The position numbers and the translations under genes are program-made. From the NCBI GenBank assembly GCA_963674955.2, contig CAXXKR010000001.1, forward strand, positions 62,001 through 126,000: a stretch of DNA of 64,000 bases, in the 5' to 3' direction. Below the pieces are notes generated by a model that did no database searches, was not told the DNA's origin, and saw only the letters and a program-made list of their open reading frames with translations. Positions 34,291-42,997 of this stretch are shown one piece after another (the first letter of the stretch is position 1; the number at the start of each line of letters is the position of its first letter). This stretch comes from G963674955 sp963674955 (lineage in GTDB: Bacteria; Desulfobacterota; Desulfovibrionia; Desulfovibrionales; Desulfovibrionaceae).

Positions 34291-35958
34291 ATGAGAAGCA
34301 AGAAAATGACCCAGGGTCCGGAAAAGGCCCCGCACAGGTCGCTGCTCTACGCCCTGGGCATGACCAGAAAGGAGATGGACCGTCCGTTGATCGGCGTATG
34401 CAACGCGGCCAATGAAATAATCCCCGGCCATGTTCACCTCAACACCATCACCCAGGCCGTGAAGGACGGGGTGCGTCTCGGCGGCGGAGTGCCCATGGAG
34501 TTTCCGGCCATCGGCGTCTGCGACGGACTGGCCATGAACCACGAAGGCATGCACTTCAGCCTGCCCAGCCGCGAGATCATCGCCGACTCCATTGAAATCA
34601 TGGCCTCGGCCCATCCCTTCGACGCCCTGGTCTGCGTCACCAACTGCGACAAGATCGTTCCCGGAATGCTCATGGCCATGCTCAGGCTGAACATCCCGGC
34701 CATCATCGTTTCCGGCGGACCCATGCTGGCCGGTGAAAGCCACTCCGGCGCCGTTGACCTCATCTCGGTTTTCGAGGGCGTAGGCCGGGTCAAGTCCGGG
34801 ACAATGACCGAAGACGAACTGGAAGAGCTGACGCGTTGCGCCTGCCCCAGTTGCGGCTCCTGTTCCGGCATGTTCACGGCCAACTCCATGAACTGTCTTT
34901 CCGAAGCCATAGGACTGGCCCTGCCCGGCAACGGGACCATACCCGCAGTCTTCGCCGACCGCGTGCGGCTGGCCAGGGAAGCCGGATCGCAGGTCATGCA
35001 ACTCTTTGAAAAAAACATCCGCCCTCGCGACATCGTCACGAAAAAAAGCGTTGAAAACGCCGTGGCAATGGACATGGCCCTTGGCGGCTCCACCAACACG
35101 GTGCTGCACCTGCCCGCCGTTTTCAACGAGGCCGGACTGGACCTGACCCTGGACATTTTCGACGAAATCAGCCGCAAGACCCCCAACCTGTGCAAAATTT
35201 CTCCTGCCGGGCAGCACCACATGGAAGACCTGCATCGGGCCGGGGGCATCCCGGCGGTGATGTCCGAACTGAACAAGAAAAAAATCCTGAAGACCGATGC
35301 CCTGACGGTCACCGGGCACACTCTGGGTGAGAACCTCAAGGCCCTGAAACCGGTGAACAAGAACCCCGAGGTCATCAGGCCCATTGACCAGCCCTACAGC
35401 AGGGAAGGCGGCATCGCCATTCTGCGCGGCAACCTTGCCGAGGACGGCTGCGTGGTCAAGCAGGCCGCGGTTGCGCCGGAAATGATGCAGCGCACCGGCA
35501 GGGCCAGGGTCTTTGATTCCGAAGAACTTGGCGTGGAGGCCATCATGGGCGGCAAAATCAAGGCCGGGGACGTGGTGGTCATCCGCTACGAAGGGCCAAA
35601 GGGCGGACCGGGAATGCGCGAAATGCTCACCCCCACATCGGCCATCGCCGGGATGGGCCTGGGTTCGGACGTGGCGCTGATCACGGACGGCCGCTTCTCG
35701 GGCGGCACCCGCGGTGCGGCCATCGGCCACGTCTCGCCGGAAGCGGCCAGCGGAGGACTCATCGGACTGGTTGAAGAGGGAGACAAGATCGAAATAGACA
35801 TTCCCAACCGCAAGATTCAATTGCTGGTAGAAGATGCGGAGCTTGAAAAACGCCGCAAGACCTGGACTCCCCTGGAAAAGGAAATCAAGTCGCCCTTTCT
35901 CCGGCGCTACATAAAAACGGTTACTTCCGCTTCAACCGGGGCGGTTCACGACAAATAG
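34291..35958 (+). CDS. ilvD: Dihydroxy-acid dehydratase
   Basis: Makes the 2-keto acids of valine, leucine and isoleucine synthesis, with an Fe-S cluster. The 555-residue length is typical. Visible family signatures are CDGLAMNHEGMHFSLPSREI (about 70-90), the cluster Cys in TNCDKIVPGMLMA (about 118), the second Cys region CPSCGSCSGMFTANSMNC (about 187-204), and TDGRFSGGTRGAAIGHVSPEAA near the C-terminus. Strong GAGGAGG stands before the ATG. A perfect hairpin lies just upstream, and a terminator follows at 35968-35999. The gene lies behind ftsX with a 66-bp spacer. Confidence 0.96.
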   Translation: MRSKKMTQGPEKAPHRSLLYALGMTRKEMDRPLIGVCNAANEIIPGHVHLNTITQAVKDGVRLGGGVPMEFPAIGVCDGLAMNHEGMHFSLPSREIIADSIEIMASAHPFDALVCVTNCDKIVPGMLMAMLRLNIPAIIVSGGPMLAGESHSGAVDLISVFEGVGRVKSGTMTEDELEELTRCACPSCGSCSGMFTANSMNCLSEAIGLALPGNGTIPAVFADRVRLAREAGSQVMQLFEKNIRPRDIVTKKSVENAVAMDMALGGSTNTVLHLPAVFNEAGLDLTLDIFDEISRKTPNLCKISPAGQHHMEDLHRAGGIPAVMSELNKKKILKTDALTVTGHTLGENLKALKPVNKNPEVIRPIDQPYSREGGIAILRGNLAEDGCVVKQAAVAPEMMQRTGRARVFDSEELGVEAIMGGKIKAGDVVVIRYEGPKGGPGMREMLTPTSAIAGMGLGSDVALITDGRFSGGTRGAAIGHVSPEAASGGLIGLVEEGDKIEIDIPNRKIQLLVEDAELEKRRKTWTPLEKEIKSPFLRRYIKTVTSASTGAVHDK

Positions 35959-35967
35959 CCTTTTGAA

Positions 35968-35999
35968 AGGCCCCTCCCGAAGGAGGGGCCTCTTTTTTT
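35968..35999 (+). terminator. Terminator after ilvD
   Basis: AGGCCCCTCC at 35968-35977 pairs with GGAGGGGCCT at 35982-35991, loop of 4, followed by CTTTTTTT. It stands between ilvD and the convergent pabC gene. Confidence 0.94.
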
Positions 36000-36763
36000 C
36001 AATTAAGTATTATTTCGGAAAGCCTGCGGCAGGTCCGCCCATCGATTTCAAACAGCTCTTTTCCGATCCTCTTCACCGGCTTCATGCCGACGAGGGAATT
36101 CAACACATAGCAGGACGAATAATCCCCTATCGCTTCAACGGATATGGTTTTCGGCTCGATTTCCAGAATTTCACCGGCCAGGGCCGAGGCCGTGCCGGGC
36201 AGCCTGAATCCTCCGGCCGGCTTGAAAAATTTACCTTCTCTTTGAAAGATCAGACTGTGCACCGTGGTTTCCAGAACCCCACCGTCAAGGCCCAACATCA
36301 ACGCGTCGTCATGGCCCTCAGCCACGGCTTCCCTGCGCGCCCGATTCAGGAACTCCCGGTCCATGACCTTGTGCGCCGCAAGAGGATGTTCGCACCTTTG
36401 GGGACAGACGCCCAAAGAAAAAACCTGGTCGGGTTTAGGCTCGTAGCTCCGTGCGGCCAAGACGGGCGCAACATCGTGCCCGCCCCGCACGGGATAGAAG
36501 ATATTAACCCTGGCGGGCCGCCCCTCCAAAGCGTTCAGGCGCAGCAGTTGGTCCGCGATGCTCTCATAATCCAGCGGCGCGGGGCTGAAGCCGAACTCTT
36601 CAAGGCTGGTCCGGGCTCGCCTCAGGTGCGCTTCAAGGTGGCAAAGCCTTCGCCCGTTGTAAAGCAGGGTTTCAAAAACCCCGAACCCGGACTGCAAAAG
36701 CGGCGAATTCATGGACAGGGGCGCGTCGGCCCGATGAAAGCCATCCAGATAATAATGGATCAT
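35999..36763 (-). CDS. pabC: 4-amino-4-deoxychorismate lyase-like aminotransferase (class IV)
   Basis: The 254-residue enzyme belongs to the fold-type IV PLP family shared by PabC, branched-chain and D-amino-acid aminotransferases. The PLP lysine is K132 in AAHKVMDREFLNRAR. As it is the last gene of a pabA-pabB group, release of p-aminobenzoate from aminodeoxychorismate is the likely reaction (folate synthesis, cytosol). The start overlaps the pabB stop by 4 nt. The sequence alone does not exclude an amino acid aminotransferase; the operon decides. Confidence 0.85.
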   Translation of the reverse strand: MIHYYLDGFHRADAPLSMNSPLLQSGFGVFETLLYNGRRLCHLEAHLRRARTSLEEFGFSPAPLDYESIADQLLRLNALEGRPARVNIFYPVRGGHDVAPVLAARSYEPKPDQVFSLGVCPQRCEHPLAAHKVMDREFLNRARREAVAEGHDDALMLGLDGGVLETTVHSLIFQREGKFFKPAGGFRLPGTASALAGEILEIEPKTISVEAIGDYSSCYVLNSLVGMKPVKRIGKELFEIDGRTCRRLSEIILN

Positions 36764-38043
36764 TTCTCGCCAACCCTGAAAAACTTTTCCGCTTTGGCCA
36801 TTGTTTCCAGGTATTCCTTTTCCGGATCGGAATCCACCACGATCCCGCTTCCGGCATAAAAGGAAAACTCTCCGCTTTGAACATCCTGCCAGGCGGTCCG
36901 GATGGCAATGGAGGAGTCCATGTTCCGCCGGTCCTCCACCGCCACCATGCAGCCGCAGTAGATATCCCTGGCGTGGGGTTCAAGTTCTTCCATTATGCGC
37001 ATGGACCTGTGCTTGGGGCAACCCGTGACAGAGCCGCCGGGAAAGGCGTCCAACAGGAGGTCGAGGCAGGTGCTTGATTTCCTCAACTTTCCATGGACAT
37101 TGGAATACATCTGCAAAAGATCGTCCACCCTGAAAACCGACTTGTGGCCGGACACGCGCACCGAGCCGTACTCGCAATTGGCGGAAATGTCGTTGCGCAT
37201 CAAATCCACAATCATGGAAAGCTCAGCGTCCTCCTTGGGCGTGGCGGCCAATTTTTCGGCCAGCTCCCGGACACGTCCCTGGTCTGCCGGCCCTATCCTT
37301 GCCGTGCCCTTGATGGGCTGGGAAAGAACATCTCCGCCGCGCACCCTGAGAAACCTTTCGGGCGAAGAGGACAAAATGCGCCTTGGGCCGATGTTGTACC
37401 AGGCGTAAAACGGGGCAGGATTGTCGTGCAAAAACCTGAAGAAAAGTCCGCACCCGTCCAAGCCGGGCCTTGAACCGCTGAACTTCATGGACAGATTCAG
37501 CTGGTAGGTGTCCCCCTGCCGGATGCGCTCCACCACCTGCCCGACTCCCCGGACATATTCCTTCCTGGTCATTGACGCGGAAATTTCGCCGCCCTTGAAC
37601 CCGACATGGACATCGGAAAACAACTCCGGGGGCGAAGACAATTCCTGTTCCAGGACCTTGCACAAGGCTTCATCCCTGCCGCGGATTTCCAGCTCTTCGC
37701 TTTCCAGGTCATAGCGCACAAAGGCCGAGTACTTCTTGAAACAACCCAATGGAAAGTCCGTTGCCTTATGGGAGGCGATGCCCTGCAGAACAAGGCCATA
37801 GCCGTAGCTCAGAAAGCCCAGCGCAGGGGAGTCCGAGTTGAAGAGGAATGCGGACAGGTCCGCCCTGGAAGTGTCCCCGGCCACGTCAAACCGTTCGCAG
37901 GGCCTTACGCCCATCATGCACCGGCTCTCACCCGGCCACCCGCGCCCTGACATGAAAAGATCCGCTCCCCTTTTTTCCGCCTGCAAGCGGGCAAACCGCT
38001 CAAAGGCGGCGGGATCAACGCGTTTGGAAAAAACGTAGCGCAT
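36760..38043 (-). CDS. pabB: Aminodeoxychorismate synthase component I
   Basis: The 427-residue chorismate-binding enzyme adds ammonia from PabA to chorismate. The PIKGTARIG motif at about 243-251 has Lys, as in PabB, where anthranilate synthase TrpE has Ala, so it is assigned to PabB. Other conserved segments are LSSSPERFLRVRGG, MIVDLMRNDI and GGSVTGCPKHRSM near the C-terminus for Mg2+ and chorismate binding. It overlaps pabA by 29 nt and pabC by 4 nt, as in a tightly coupled operon. Confidence 0.92.
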   Translation of the reverse strand: MRYVFSKRVDPAAFERFARLQAEKRGADLFMSGRGWPGESRCMMGVRPCERFDVAGDTSRADLSAFLFNSDSPALGFLSYGYGLVLQGIASHKATDFPLGCFKKYSAFVRYDLESEELEIRGRDEALCKVLEQELSSPPELFSDVHVGFKGGEISASMTRKEYVRGVGQVVERIRQGDTYQLNLSMKFSGSRPGLDGCGLFFRFLHDNPAPFYAWYNIGPRRILSSSPERFLRVRGGDVLSQPIKGTARIGPADQGRVRELAEKLAATPKEDAELSMIVDLMRNDISANCEYGSVRVSGHKSVFRVDDLLQMYSNVHGKLRKSSTCLDLLLDAFPGGSVTGCPKHRSMRIMEELEPHARDIYCGCMVAVEDRRNMDSSIAIRTAWQDVQSGEFSFYAGSGIVVDSDPEKEYLETMAKAEKFFRVGEK

Positions 38044-38551
38044 AATCGATGAACAAACCGCCCCTGGTTGTGAGAAAGGATTCCGGGTGGAACTGATAGC
38101 CCAATATCTTGCGCCTCCTGTGCCTGATGGCCATGACCGTTCCAGCCTCGTTTTCGGCCAGCACTTCCAGGTCGTCCGCGACCTTTTCGACGCACAGGGA
38201 ATGGTATCTGGATACTGTCTCCTTCCGCCCCTGGAAATCGATTTCCTCCGAACGGCCGTGCACGCAACCCGCGAGGCGGACCACGCTGCCGCCGAAATGA
38301 ATGTTGATTATCTGCATGCCCAGGCAGACCCCCAAAACAGGAATGTCGGCTTCCAGCAAGGCCCCATATCCTGTATACTCTTCGGGACGGCCCGGACCGG
38401 GAGAGATGACCGCCATGTCGAACGACTTTGCCGACCCGTTCTCAAGGCTTGAGTACGGAACCACCCTTATCCTGCCGCCCGTTTCCACGGCCAGAAGGTG
38501 TTCCAGGTTACGGGTGAAGCTGTCCCGGTTGTCTACAAGCAGAATGTCCAT
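38015..38551 (-). CDS. pabA: Aminodeoxychorismate/anthranilate synthase glutamine amidotransferase
   Basis: A 178-residue class I glutamine amidotransferase that releases ammonia from glutamine for PabB. The nucleophile Cys lies in VLGVCLGMQIIN at about 77, with SPGPGRPEEY at the oxyanion region and the catalytic His-Glu in YQFHPESFLT near 160. It starts at ATG 38551 and overlaps pabB by 29 nt. It could serve anthranilate synthase as well, as in some bacteria with a shared subunit; no trp genes are visible here. Confidence 0.9.
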   Translation of the reverse strand: MDILLVDNRDSFTRNLEHLLAVETGGRIRVVPYSSLENGSAKSFDMAVISPGPGRPEEYTGYGALLEADIPVLGVCLGMQIINIHFGGSVVRLAGCVHGRSEEIDFQGRKETVSRYHSLCVEKVADDLEVLAENEAGTVMAIRHRRRKILGYQFHPESFLTTRGGLFIDYALRFFQTR

Positions 38552-38625
38552 TAAACAGTGGTCACGGCCTTTTTAAAATTTAAGCCGCCAATGACGGTGC
38601 CGGATTATCCAAGGAGACGCCCCAA

Positions 38626-39735
38626 ATGGCAAGCAACGTGTATTTCTGGAACCTGAGGGCCAGCATGAAAGCGCCCTTTGAGTTGCGCATGAAGCGGCTC
38701 TTGAAACAGACAAAGATCAACGACCACTTCGCTTCCGGCGATCTCGTGGCCCTGAAGATACACTTCGGAGAAAAGGGAGTCACCGGGTTTCTGCGCCCTC
38801 CCTGGCTCAAGCCGATCATTGATTTCATAAAAAAAACAGGGGCCAAACCCTTTTTGACGGACGCCAGCACCCTGTACGTGGGCGAACGTGGCGAGGCTGT
38901 CTCACACAAGATGCAGGCCGCGAGGCACGGCTTCGACCCCTTGATACTGGGCGCGCCGGTGATCATCGCCGACGGAATCAAGGGCCAATACCAGGAAGAG
39001 GTGGAGGTGGGCGGCAAGCATTTCAAATCCGTGTTCATTGCCGGAGACATCGCCAACGCTGACGGCTTTGTCTCCATCAATCATCTCAAGGGACACGAGC
39101 TGGCCGGTTTCGGCGGCGCGCTGAAAAACATCGGCATGGGTTGCGCCAGCAAGCAAGGCAAAATGAAGCAGCACATGACCACCTCGCCCAAGGTGAACAT
39201 CGACCATTGCAAGGGCTGCGGCTCGTGCATCCAGGTCTGCGCCTCCGGCGCTCTGGAAATGGGGGCGGACGACAGAATAATCATGAACGGCGACAAGTGC
39301 GTGGGCTGCGGAGCCTGCTTCATGGCCTGCAAGACCGGTTGCCTTGAGATCGACTGGCAAACCGACGTGCAGGCCTTTCTGGAGAGGATGATGGAATACG
39401 CGGCGGGAGTTCTGAGGCCAAAACAAAAACCCTGCCTGCACATCAACTTCGTCATGGACGTTGTGCCGGACTGCGACTGCGTAGGCTTCACCGATGCGCC
39501 GCTCTGCCCGGACATCGGCGTCCTGGCCTCACTCGATCCCGTGGCCGTGGACCAGGCCGGAATAGACCTCGTGTCCAAGGCCCCGCCTCTTTTTCCCAGC
39601 AAACTGCCCTTGGGAACCGAAACGGGACAAAACAAGTTCCTGGCGGTCCATCCACATGTCCCTCCTGATTTCGGACTTGAATATGCCGAAAAACTGGGCT
39701 TGGGGACAAGGAATTACAAGCTGATTTCGTCCTAA
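38626..39735 (+). CDS. DUF362 protein with two 4Fe-4S motifs
   Basis: A 369-residue cytosolic iron-sulfur protein. The N-terminal and C-terminal parts belong to DUF362. Between them at about 193-245 lies a ferredoxin domain with CKGCGSCIQVC and CVGCGACFMACKTGC, the spacing for two [4Fe-4S] clusters. The protein would transfer electrons in an anaerobic metabolism; the partner is unknown. The start has AAGGAG at 38611-38616, 9 nt upstream. It stands alone between divergent pabA and convergent HD-GYP genes, with a strong terminator. Confidence 0.9.
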   Translation: MASNVYFWNLRASMKAPFELRMKRLLKQTKINDHFASGDLVALKIHFGEKGVTGFLRPPWLKPIIDFIKKTGAKPFLTDASTLYVGERGEAVSHKMQAARHGFDPLILGAPVIIADGIKGQYQEEVEVGGKHFKSVFIAGDIANADGFVSINHLKGHELAGFGGALKNIGMGCASKQGKMKQHMTTSPKVNIDHCKGCGSCIQVCASGALEMGADDRIIMNGDKCVGCGACFMACKTGCLEIDWQTDVQAFLERMMEYAAGVLRPKQKPCLHINFVMDVVPDCDCVGFTDAPLCPDIGVLASLDPVAVDQAGIDLVSKAPPLFPSKLPLGTETGQNKFLAVHPHVPPDFGLEYAEKLGLGTRNYKLISS

Positions 39736-39753
39736 ATTTTTATCGAGGCCATT

Positions 39754-39805
39754 GCGCGCCAAAACGCCCATGAACTATGTTCATGGGCGTCCGCGCGTTT
39801 TTTTT
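39754..39805 (+). terminator. Terminator after the DUF362 gene
   Basis: An inner stem ACGCCCATGAAC/GTTCATGGGCGT (39764-39775 with 39779-39790) is continued by an outer GCGCG/CGCGC pairing, then T8 at 39798-39805. It is long and strong. Confidence 0.92.
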
Positions 39806-39810
39806 CGGCC

Positions 39811-40992
39811 TTAGGTATATAAAAGTCTGGCCAGATCAAGATTGTGTGTCCCGGGGTCCAGACACTGGTCGATCTCGGCCCTGGGTTCGTCCGGAGTGTC
39901 GGAAAACATGGCCAAATCAACGATCTTTGCCCGGCGGGAACGCATGTCCTTGTCAAAAAGGAGCTTGACCTTGGGCCGGGCCGGATTGTTCCGGTCGCTT
40001 TCGCAGATTATCCCGTACTCCCCGCTCTTGAGGCGCACGAAGCTGCCCACCGGGTAGACGCCCAGGCACTTGATGAACCGCTCAACGCTTTCCGGGTAGA
40101 AATCCGAAGTCCGCCACTGGAACATCATGGCCAGGGCCTTGGCCGGGGACACCGCCCTTCTGTAGCTGCGCTTGCTGGTCAACGCGTCGTAGACATCGAC
40201 CACGCTGATGATGCGCGTGTAGGCCCCCATGCCCTCGCCCTTGATCCTGTTGGGATATCCCTGGCCGCGGACCCTTTCGTGGTGTTCAAGGATCGCCCGC
40301 AACACGTCCCGGCTCAGCCCCTTTTGCTTTTTCATTATGTCGTAGCCCTTTTGGGCATGGCTCTTCATTGTCTCGAATTCCTTGTCCGTAAGCTTGCCGG
40401 GCTTGTTCAGTATCCTGAGCGGTATCCTGGCCTTGCCTATGTCGTGAAACAGACCGGCAACCCCCAAAAGGCGCAAATCCTCGCCCTCCATGCCCAGATA
40501 CCTGCCCAGAATTACGGCCAGCACGGCAACGTTCACCGAATGGGTATAGGAATAATCATCCAGGCTCTTCAGCTTGCAGAGGGAGGCCACGGCCGCCTCG
40601 TTGCGGAAAACGGAATCAATGAGTCGGTCCACCAGGGGCAGGGAGTCGTGATAGTCTATGCCCCTGTTTTCGCGCACGCGGTCCATGACGTCCTTGGCGT
40701 AGTTCAGGGCCTCGGAGTACAGGCGTTCGGCAACGGGAGCCTCCTGGGACAGGGCTGTTCCCTTGTCGACCGCTTCCGGTTCCGGCTCCTCCTTTTTCCT
40801 GCCGGACACCTCAAGGCTTATGGAGTCGTCAATGTAGACATGGCCGACATGCTCGGGAACGATCTTGTCCAGCCCTTCAAGGGAAAGAACCGGGCGCTCG
40901 ATGAAGACAAAGGGATCGGTCATTGAAAGCTGGGGGTACTTGACCAGGTACATTCCCGGCACAAGATCGCTTTTCCTTATCTTTCTGATCAT
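39811..40992 (-). CDS. HD-GYP domain phosphodiesterase with N-terminal DUF3391
   Basis: A 393-residue protein. An N-terminal DUF3391-like region (RKIRKSDLVPGMYLVK) leads into a HD-GYP domain with FHDIGK (about 183) and HHERVRGQGYPNRIKG (about 238-253), both metal and catalytic motifs intact. It should hydrolyse cyclic di-GMP in the cytosol and thus influence motility or biofilm formation; the N-terminal region may sense or regulate. The HAD phosphatase gene lies 22 bp upstream on the same strand and is probably cotranscribed. Confidence 0.92.
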   Translation of the reverse strand: MIRKIRKSDLVPGMYLVKYPQLSMTDPFVFIERPVLSLEGLDKIVPEHVGHVYIDDSISLEVSGRKKEEPEPEAVDKGTALSQEAPVAERLYSEALNYAKDVMDRVRENRGIDYHDSLPLVDRLIDSVFRNEAAVASLCKLKSLDDYSYTHSVNVAVLAVILGRYLGMEGEDLRLLGVAGLFHDIGKARIPLRILNKPGKLTDKEFETMKSHAQKGYDIMKKQKGLSRDVLRAILEHHERVRGQGYPNRIKGEGMGAYTRIISVVDVYDALTSKRSYRRAVSPAKALAMMFQWRTSDFYPESVERFIKCLGVYPVGSFVRLKSGEYGIICESDRNNPARPKVKLLFDKDMRSRRAKIVDLAMFSDTPDEPRAEIDQCLDPGTHNLDLARLLYT

Positions 40993-41014
40993 TGTTCACC
41001 GTCCGGCGGCAGGG

Positions 41015-41683
41015 TTACAAAAGATTGCGCTCCTCAAGCTCCCTTATCAGCCCCGGCAAATCCCGGGCCAGGAAATCAGGACGCCCGGCCCGCAACTCAT
41101 CCAGGGAAAGCCTGCCCGTGGCCACGGCCCCGCACCTGATGTCGGCATTTCTGGCGGTATCAATATCCAACAAATGATCGCCGATGACAATAGCCTCTTC
41201 GGGCCGGGCATTGATTTTCTTTAAGGCCGCCAGGGCATGGGCCGGGTCCGGCTTGACCGCCGGAGCGTCCTCCCTGGACATGAATACCCCGCACATCTTC
41301 TCAATGTCCGGAAAAACAGATTTCACTGCACAGTGTGAATTGCGGGTTATGATGGCTGTGGCCACCCCCTTTTCGGACAATGATTCCAGCACTAAGCGGG
41401 TGTATGGAAAAAGGGCGGCCGATCTTGCAGCGTCCAGTTCCATCGCCGTTATTATCAACCGTCCTCGGCAATGAAACTCCAGGGCCAGGGCATGGTCCTG
41501 CCTTTCGATCTCAAGGGCCAGCATGTCCAGCCATTCCAGGGCCGGGACATGGTTCGGCTCCGGCCTCTGAGGAAGAAAGCAGGACGCTACGGCTGCAATT
41601 TTCTTCTTCATCAATTGAAAATCTATTTGCAGTTCGGCCAAAGTCCCGTCAAAATCGAAAACAACGGCTTTGAATTTTTCCAT
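41015..41683 (-). CDS. HAD-family hydrolase (phosphoglycolate phosphatase-like)
   Basis: A 222-residue haloacid dehalogenase-type phosphatase. Motif I with the nucleophile is VVFDFDGTLAEL (about 7-18), motif II is AIITRNSH, motif III is the Lys in VKPDPAHAL, and motif IV is VIGDHLLDIDTA. The substrate cannot be told from sequence; phosphoglycolate, pyrophosphate or a sugar phosphate are possible. Start at ATG 41683 is a choice; an ATG six codons upstream is also open and neither has a clear ribosome-binding site. It is upstream of the HD-GYP gene in the same unit. Confidence 0.87.
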   Translation of the reverse strand: MEKFKAVVFDFDGTLAELQIDFQLMKKKIAAVASCFLPQRPEPNHVPALEWLDMLALEIERQDHALALEFHCRGRLIITAMELDAARSAALFPYTRLVLESLSEKGVATAIITRNSHCAVKSVFPDIEKMCGVFMSREDAPAVKPDPAHALAALKKINARPEEAIVIGDHLLDIDTARNADIRCGAVATGRLSLDELRAGRPDFLARDLPGLIRELEERNLL

Positions 41684-41803
41684 ATTATTTATTATTCCCA
41701 TGACGTTTGCATAATGCCACTAAATACCCTTGCGGACCAGCCGCCCAAAAGGGTAATGGTATCCAGCCTACAACCCTAAGAAAAAACCATGAACGGAGGA
41801 TTT

Positions 41804-42949
41804 GTGGTTAAAGAATTCGACGTAGTCATCTCCGGGTGCGGACCCGCCGGTTCGGCCGCAGGCCGCACTCTGGCTTCCAGGGGCTATTCAGTGGCCCTGC
41901 TGGACCGTAAAGCCTTCCCTAGAAACAAGCTTTGCGGCGGGCTGTTGACCTGGAAGAGCATGCAGGCGCTGGAAAAAATATTTTCCATGACCAAAGAGTC
42001 CATGCTGGAGCAGGAGCTGATCAACTACGAGTCCCACGGCTACTCTATTTTTTACAGCAATTCCGCGACCCTTTTGAAGGGCGATGCAGATTATCCGTTT
42101 CACTACATCAACCGCGAGACATTCGACATGGCCCTTTTGGAAAAGGCCAAGCAGGCCGGGGCTGAAGTGTTCACCAACAGGCAGGTGGTGAAATGCGATT
42201 CGCAGGCTGGGGAGCTGACCACCGAATCCGGCGAAGTCTTTCGCGGCAAGTTCATCATCGGCGCGGACGGGGCTAACAGTCTTGTGCGCAAGGTTTTGGA
42301 CATCGACAAGAAAGCCTGGAACAAAAACCTGGCCTCGGCAATAGAAATAACCGTGGACAGAAAAAAATCGCCCGTGCAGGTGGACCACGCCCATCTTTAC
42401 GTGGGTTTCATCAGGGCCGGCTATTGCTGGGTCTTCCCCAACAAGGACAACATCATCATCGGAATCTGCGGACTGAACCAGGTCAACGCCAACATCAACA
42501 CCTTGTTCCGCATTTTTCTCGACTATCTGGGTTTTGACAATCCGGAAAAGATCAAACTCACGGGACATCCCCTGCCTTACGGAAACCATTTGAAAAATCC
42601 CTGCAAGGACAGGGTCCTTCTGGTCGGGGATGCCGGAGGTTTCGTGGAGCCGTTGTTCGGCGAAGGCATTTTCTACGCCCTGACCACCGGCAGATACGCG
42701 GCCGAGGCCATTGTTTCTGACTTCGAAAACAAAAAGGGCACCTGCCGGAACTATATTTCAAGACTGGGAAAATTCATCTACCCGGAACTGGCCTATTCAA
42801 ATCTTCTGCGCTGGTTTCTTCTGACAATATTAAAATCCCTTGGCCACATTCCATTACGCATCTTCGTCAACGTCCGCACCAAAAAATTGTCCGAAATGGT
42901 TCACGGAATCCGATCCTACCGAATGCTTTTGAAGAAATTCTGGGATTAA
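41804..42949 (+). CDS. Geranylgeranyl reductase-family FAD-dependent oxidoreductase
   Basis: A 381-residue flavoprotein. The dinucleotide-binding motif VVISGCGPAGSAAGRTLASRG opens the protein; RNKLCGGLL, GADGANSLVRK and LVGDAGGFVEPLFGEGI are typical of the geranylgeranyl reductase family, which saturates isoprenoid chains such as those of quinones or lipids. A GTG at 41804 is preceded at 4 nt by GGAGGA and is my preferred start; an in-frame ATG at 41789 would make the protein five residues longer. The gene is monocistronic and ends at a bidirectional terminator. Confidence 0.87.
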   Translation: MVKEFDVVISGCGPAGSAAGRTLASRGYSVALLDRKAFPRNKLCGGLLTWKSMQALEKIFSMTKESMLEQELINYESHGYSIFYSNSATLLKGDADYPFHYINRETFDMALLEKAKQAGAEVFTNRQVVKCDSQAGELTTESGEVFRGKFIIGADGANSLVRKVLDIDKKAWNKNLASAIEITVDRKKSPVQVDHAHLYVGFIRAGYCWVFPNKDNIIIGICGLNQVNANINTLFRIFLDYLGFDNPEKIKLTGHPLPYGNHLKNPCKDRVLLVGDAGGFVEPLFGEGIFYALTTGRYAAEAIVSDFENKKGTCRNYISRLGKFIYPELAYSNLLRWFLLTILKSLGHIPLRIFVNVRTKKLSEMVHGIRSYRMLLKKFWD

Positions 42950-42953
42950 AAAA

Positions 42954-42982
42954 GGCGCGGGCAGAGCCCGCGCCTCGTTTTT
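42954..42982. terminator. Bidirectional terminator between the flavoprotein and DUF39 genes
   Basis: GGCGCGGGC at 42954-42962 pairs with GCCCGCGCC at 42966-42974, loop aga. A T-rich tail follows on the plus strand and six A precede (six U on minus), so it can end both convergent transcripts. Confidence 0.92.
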
Positions 42983-42997
42983 GTTCAACGGTCCTTT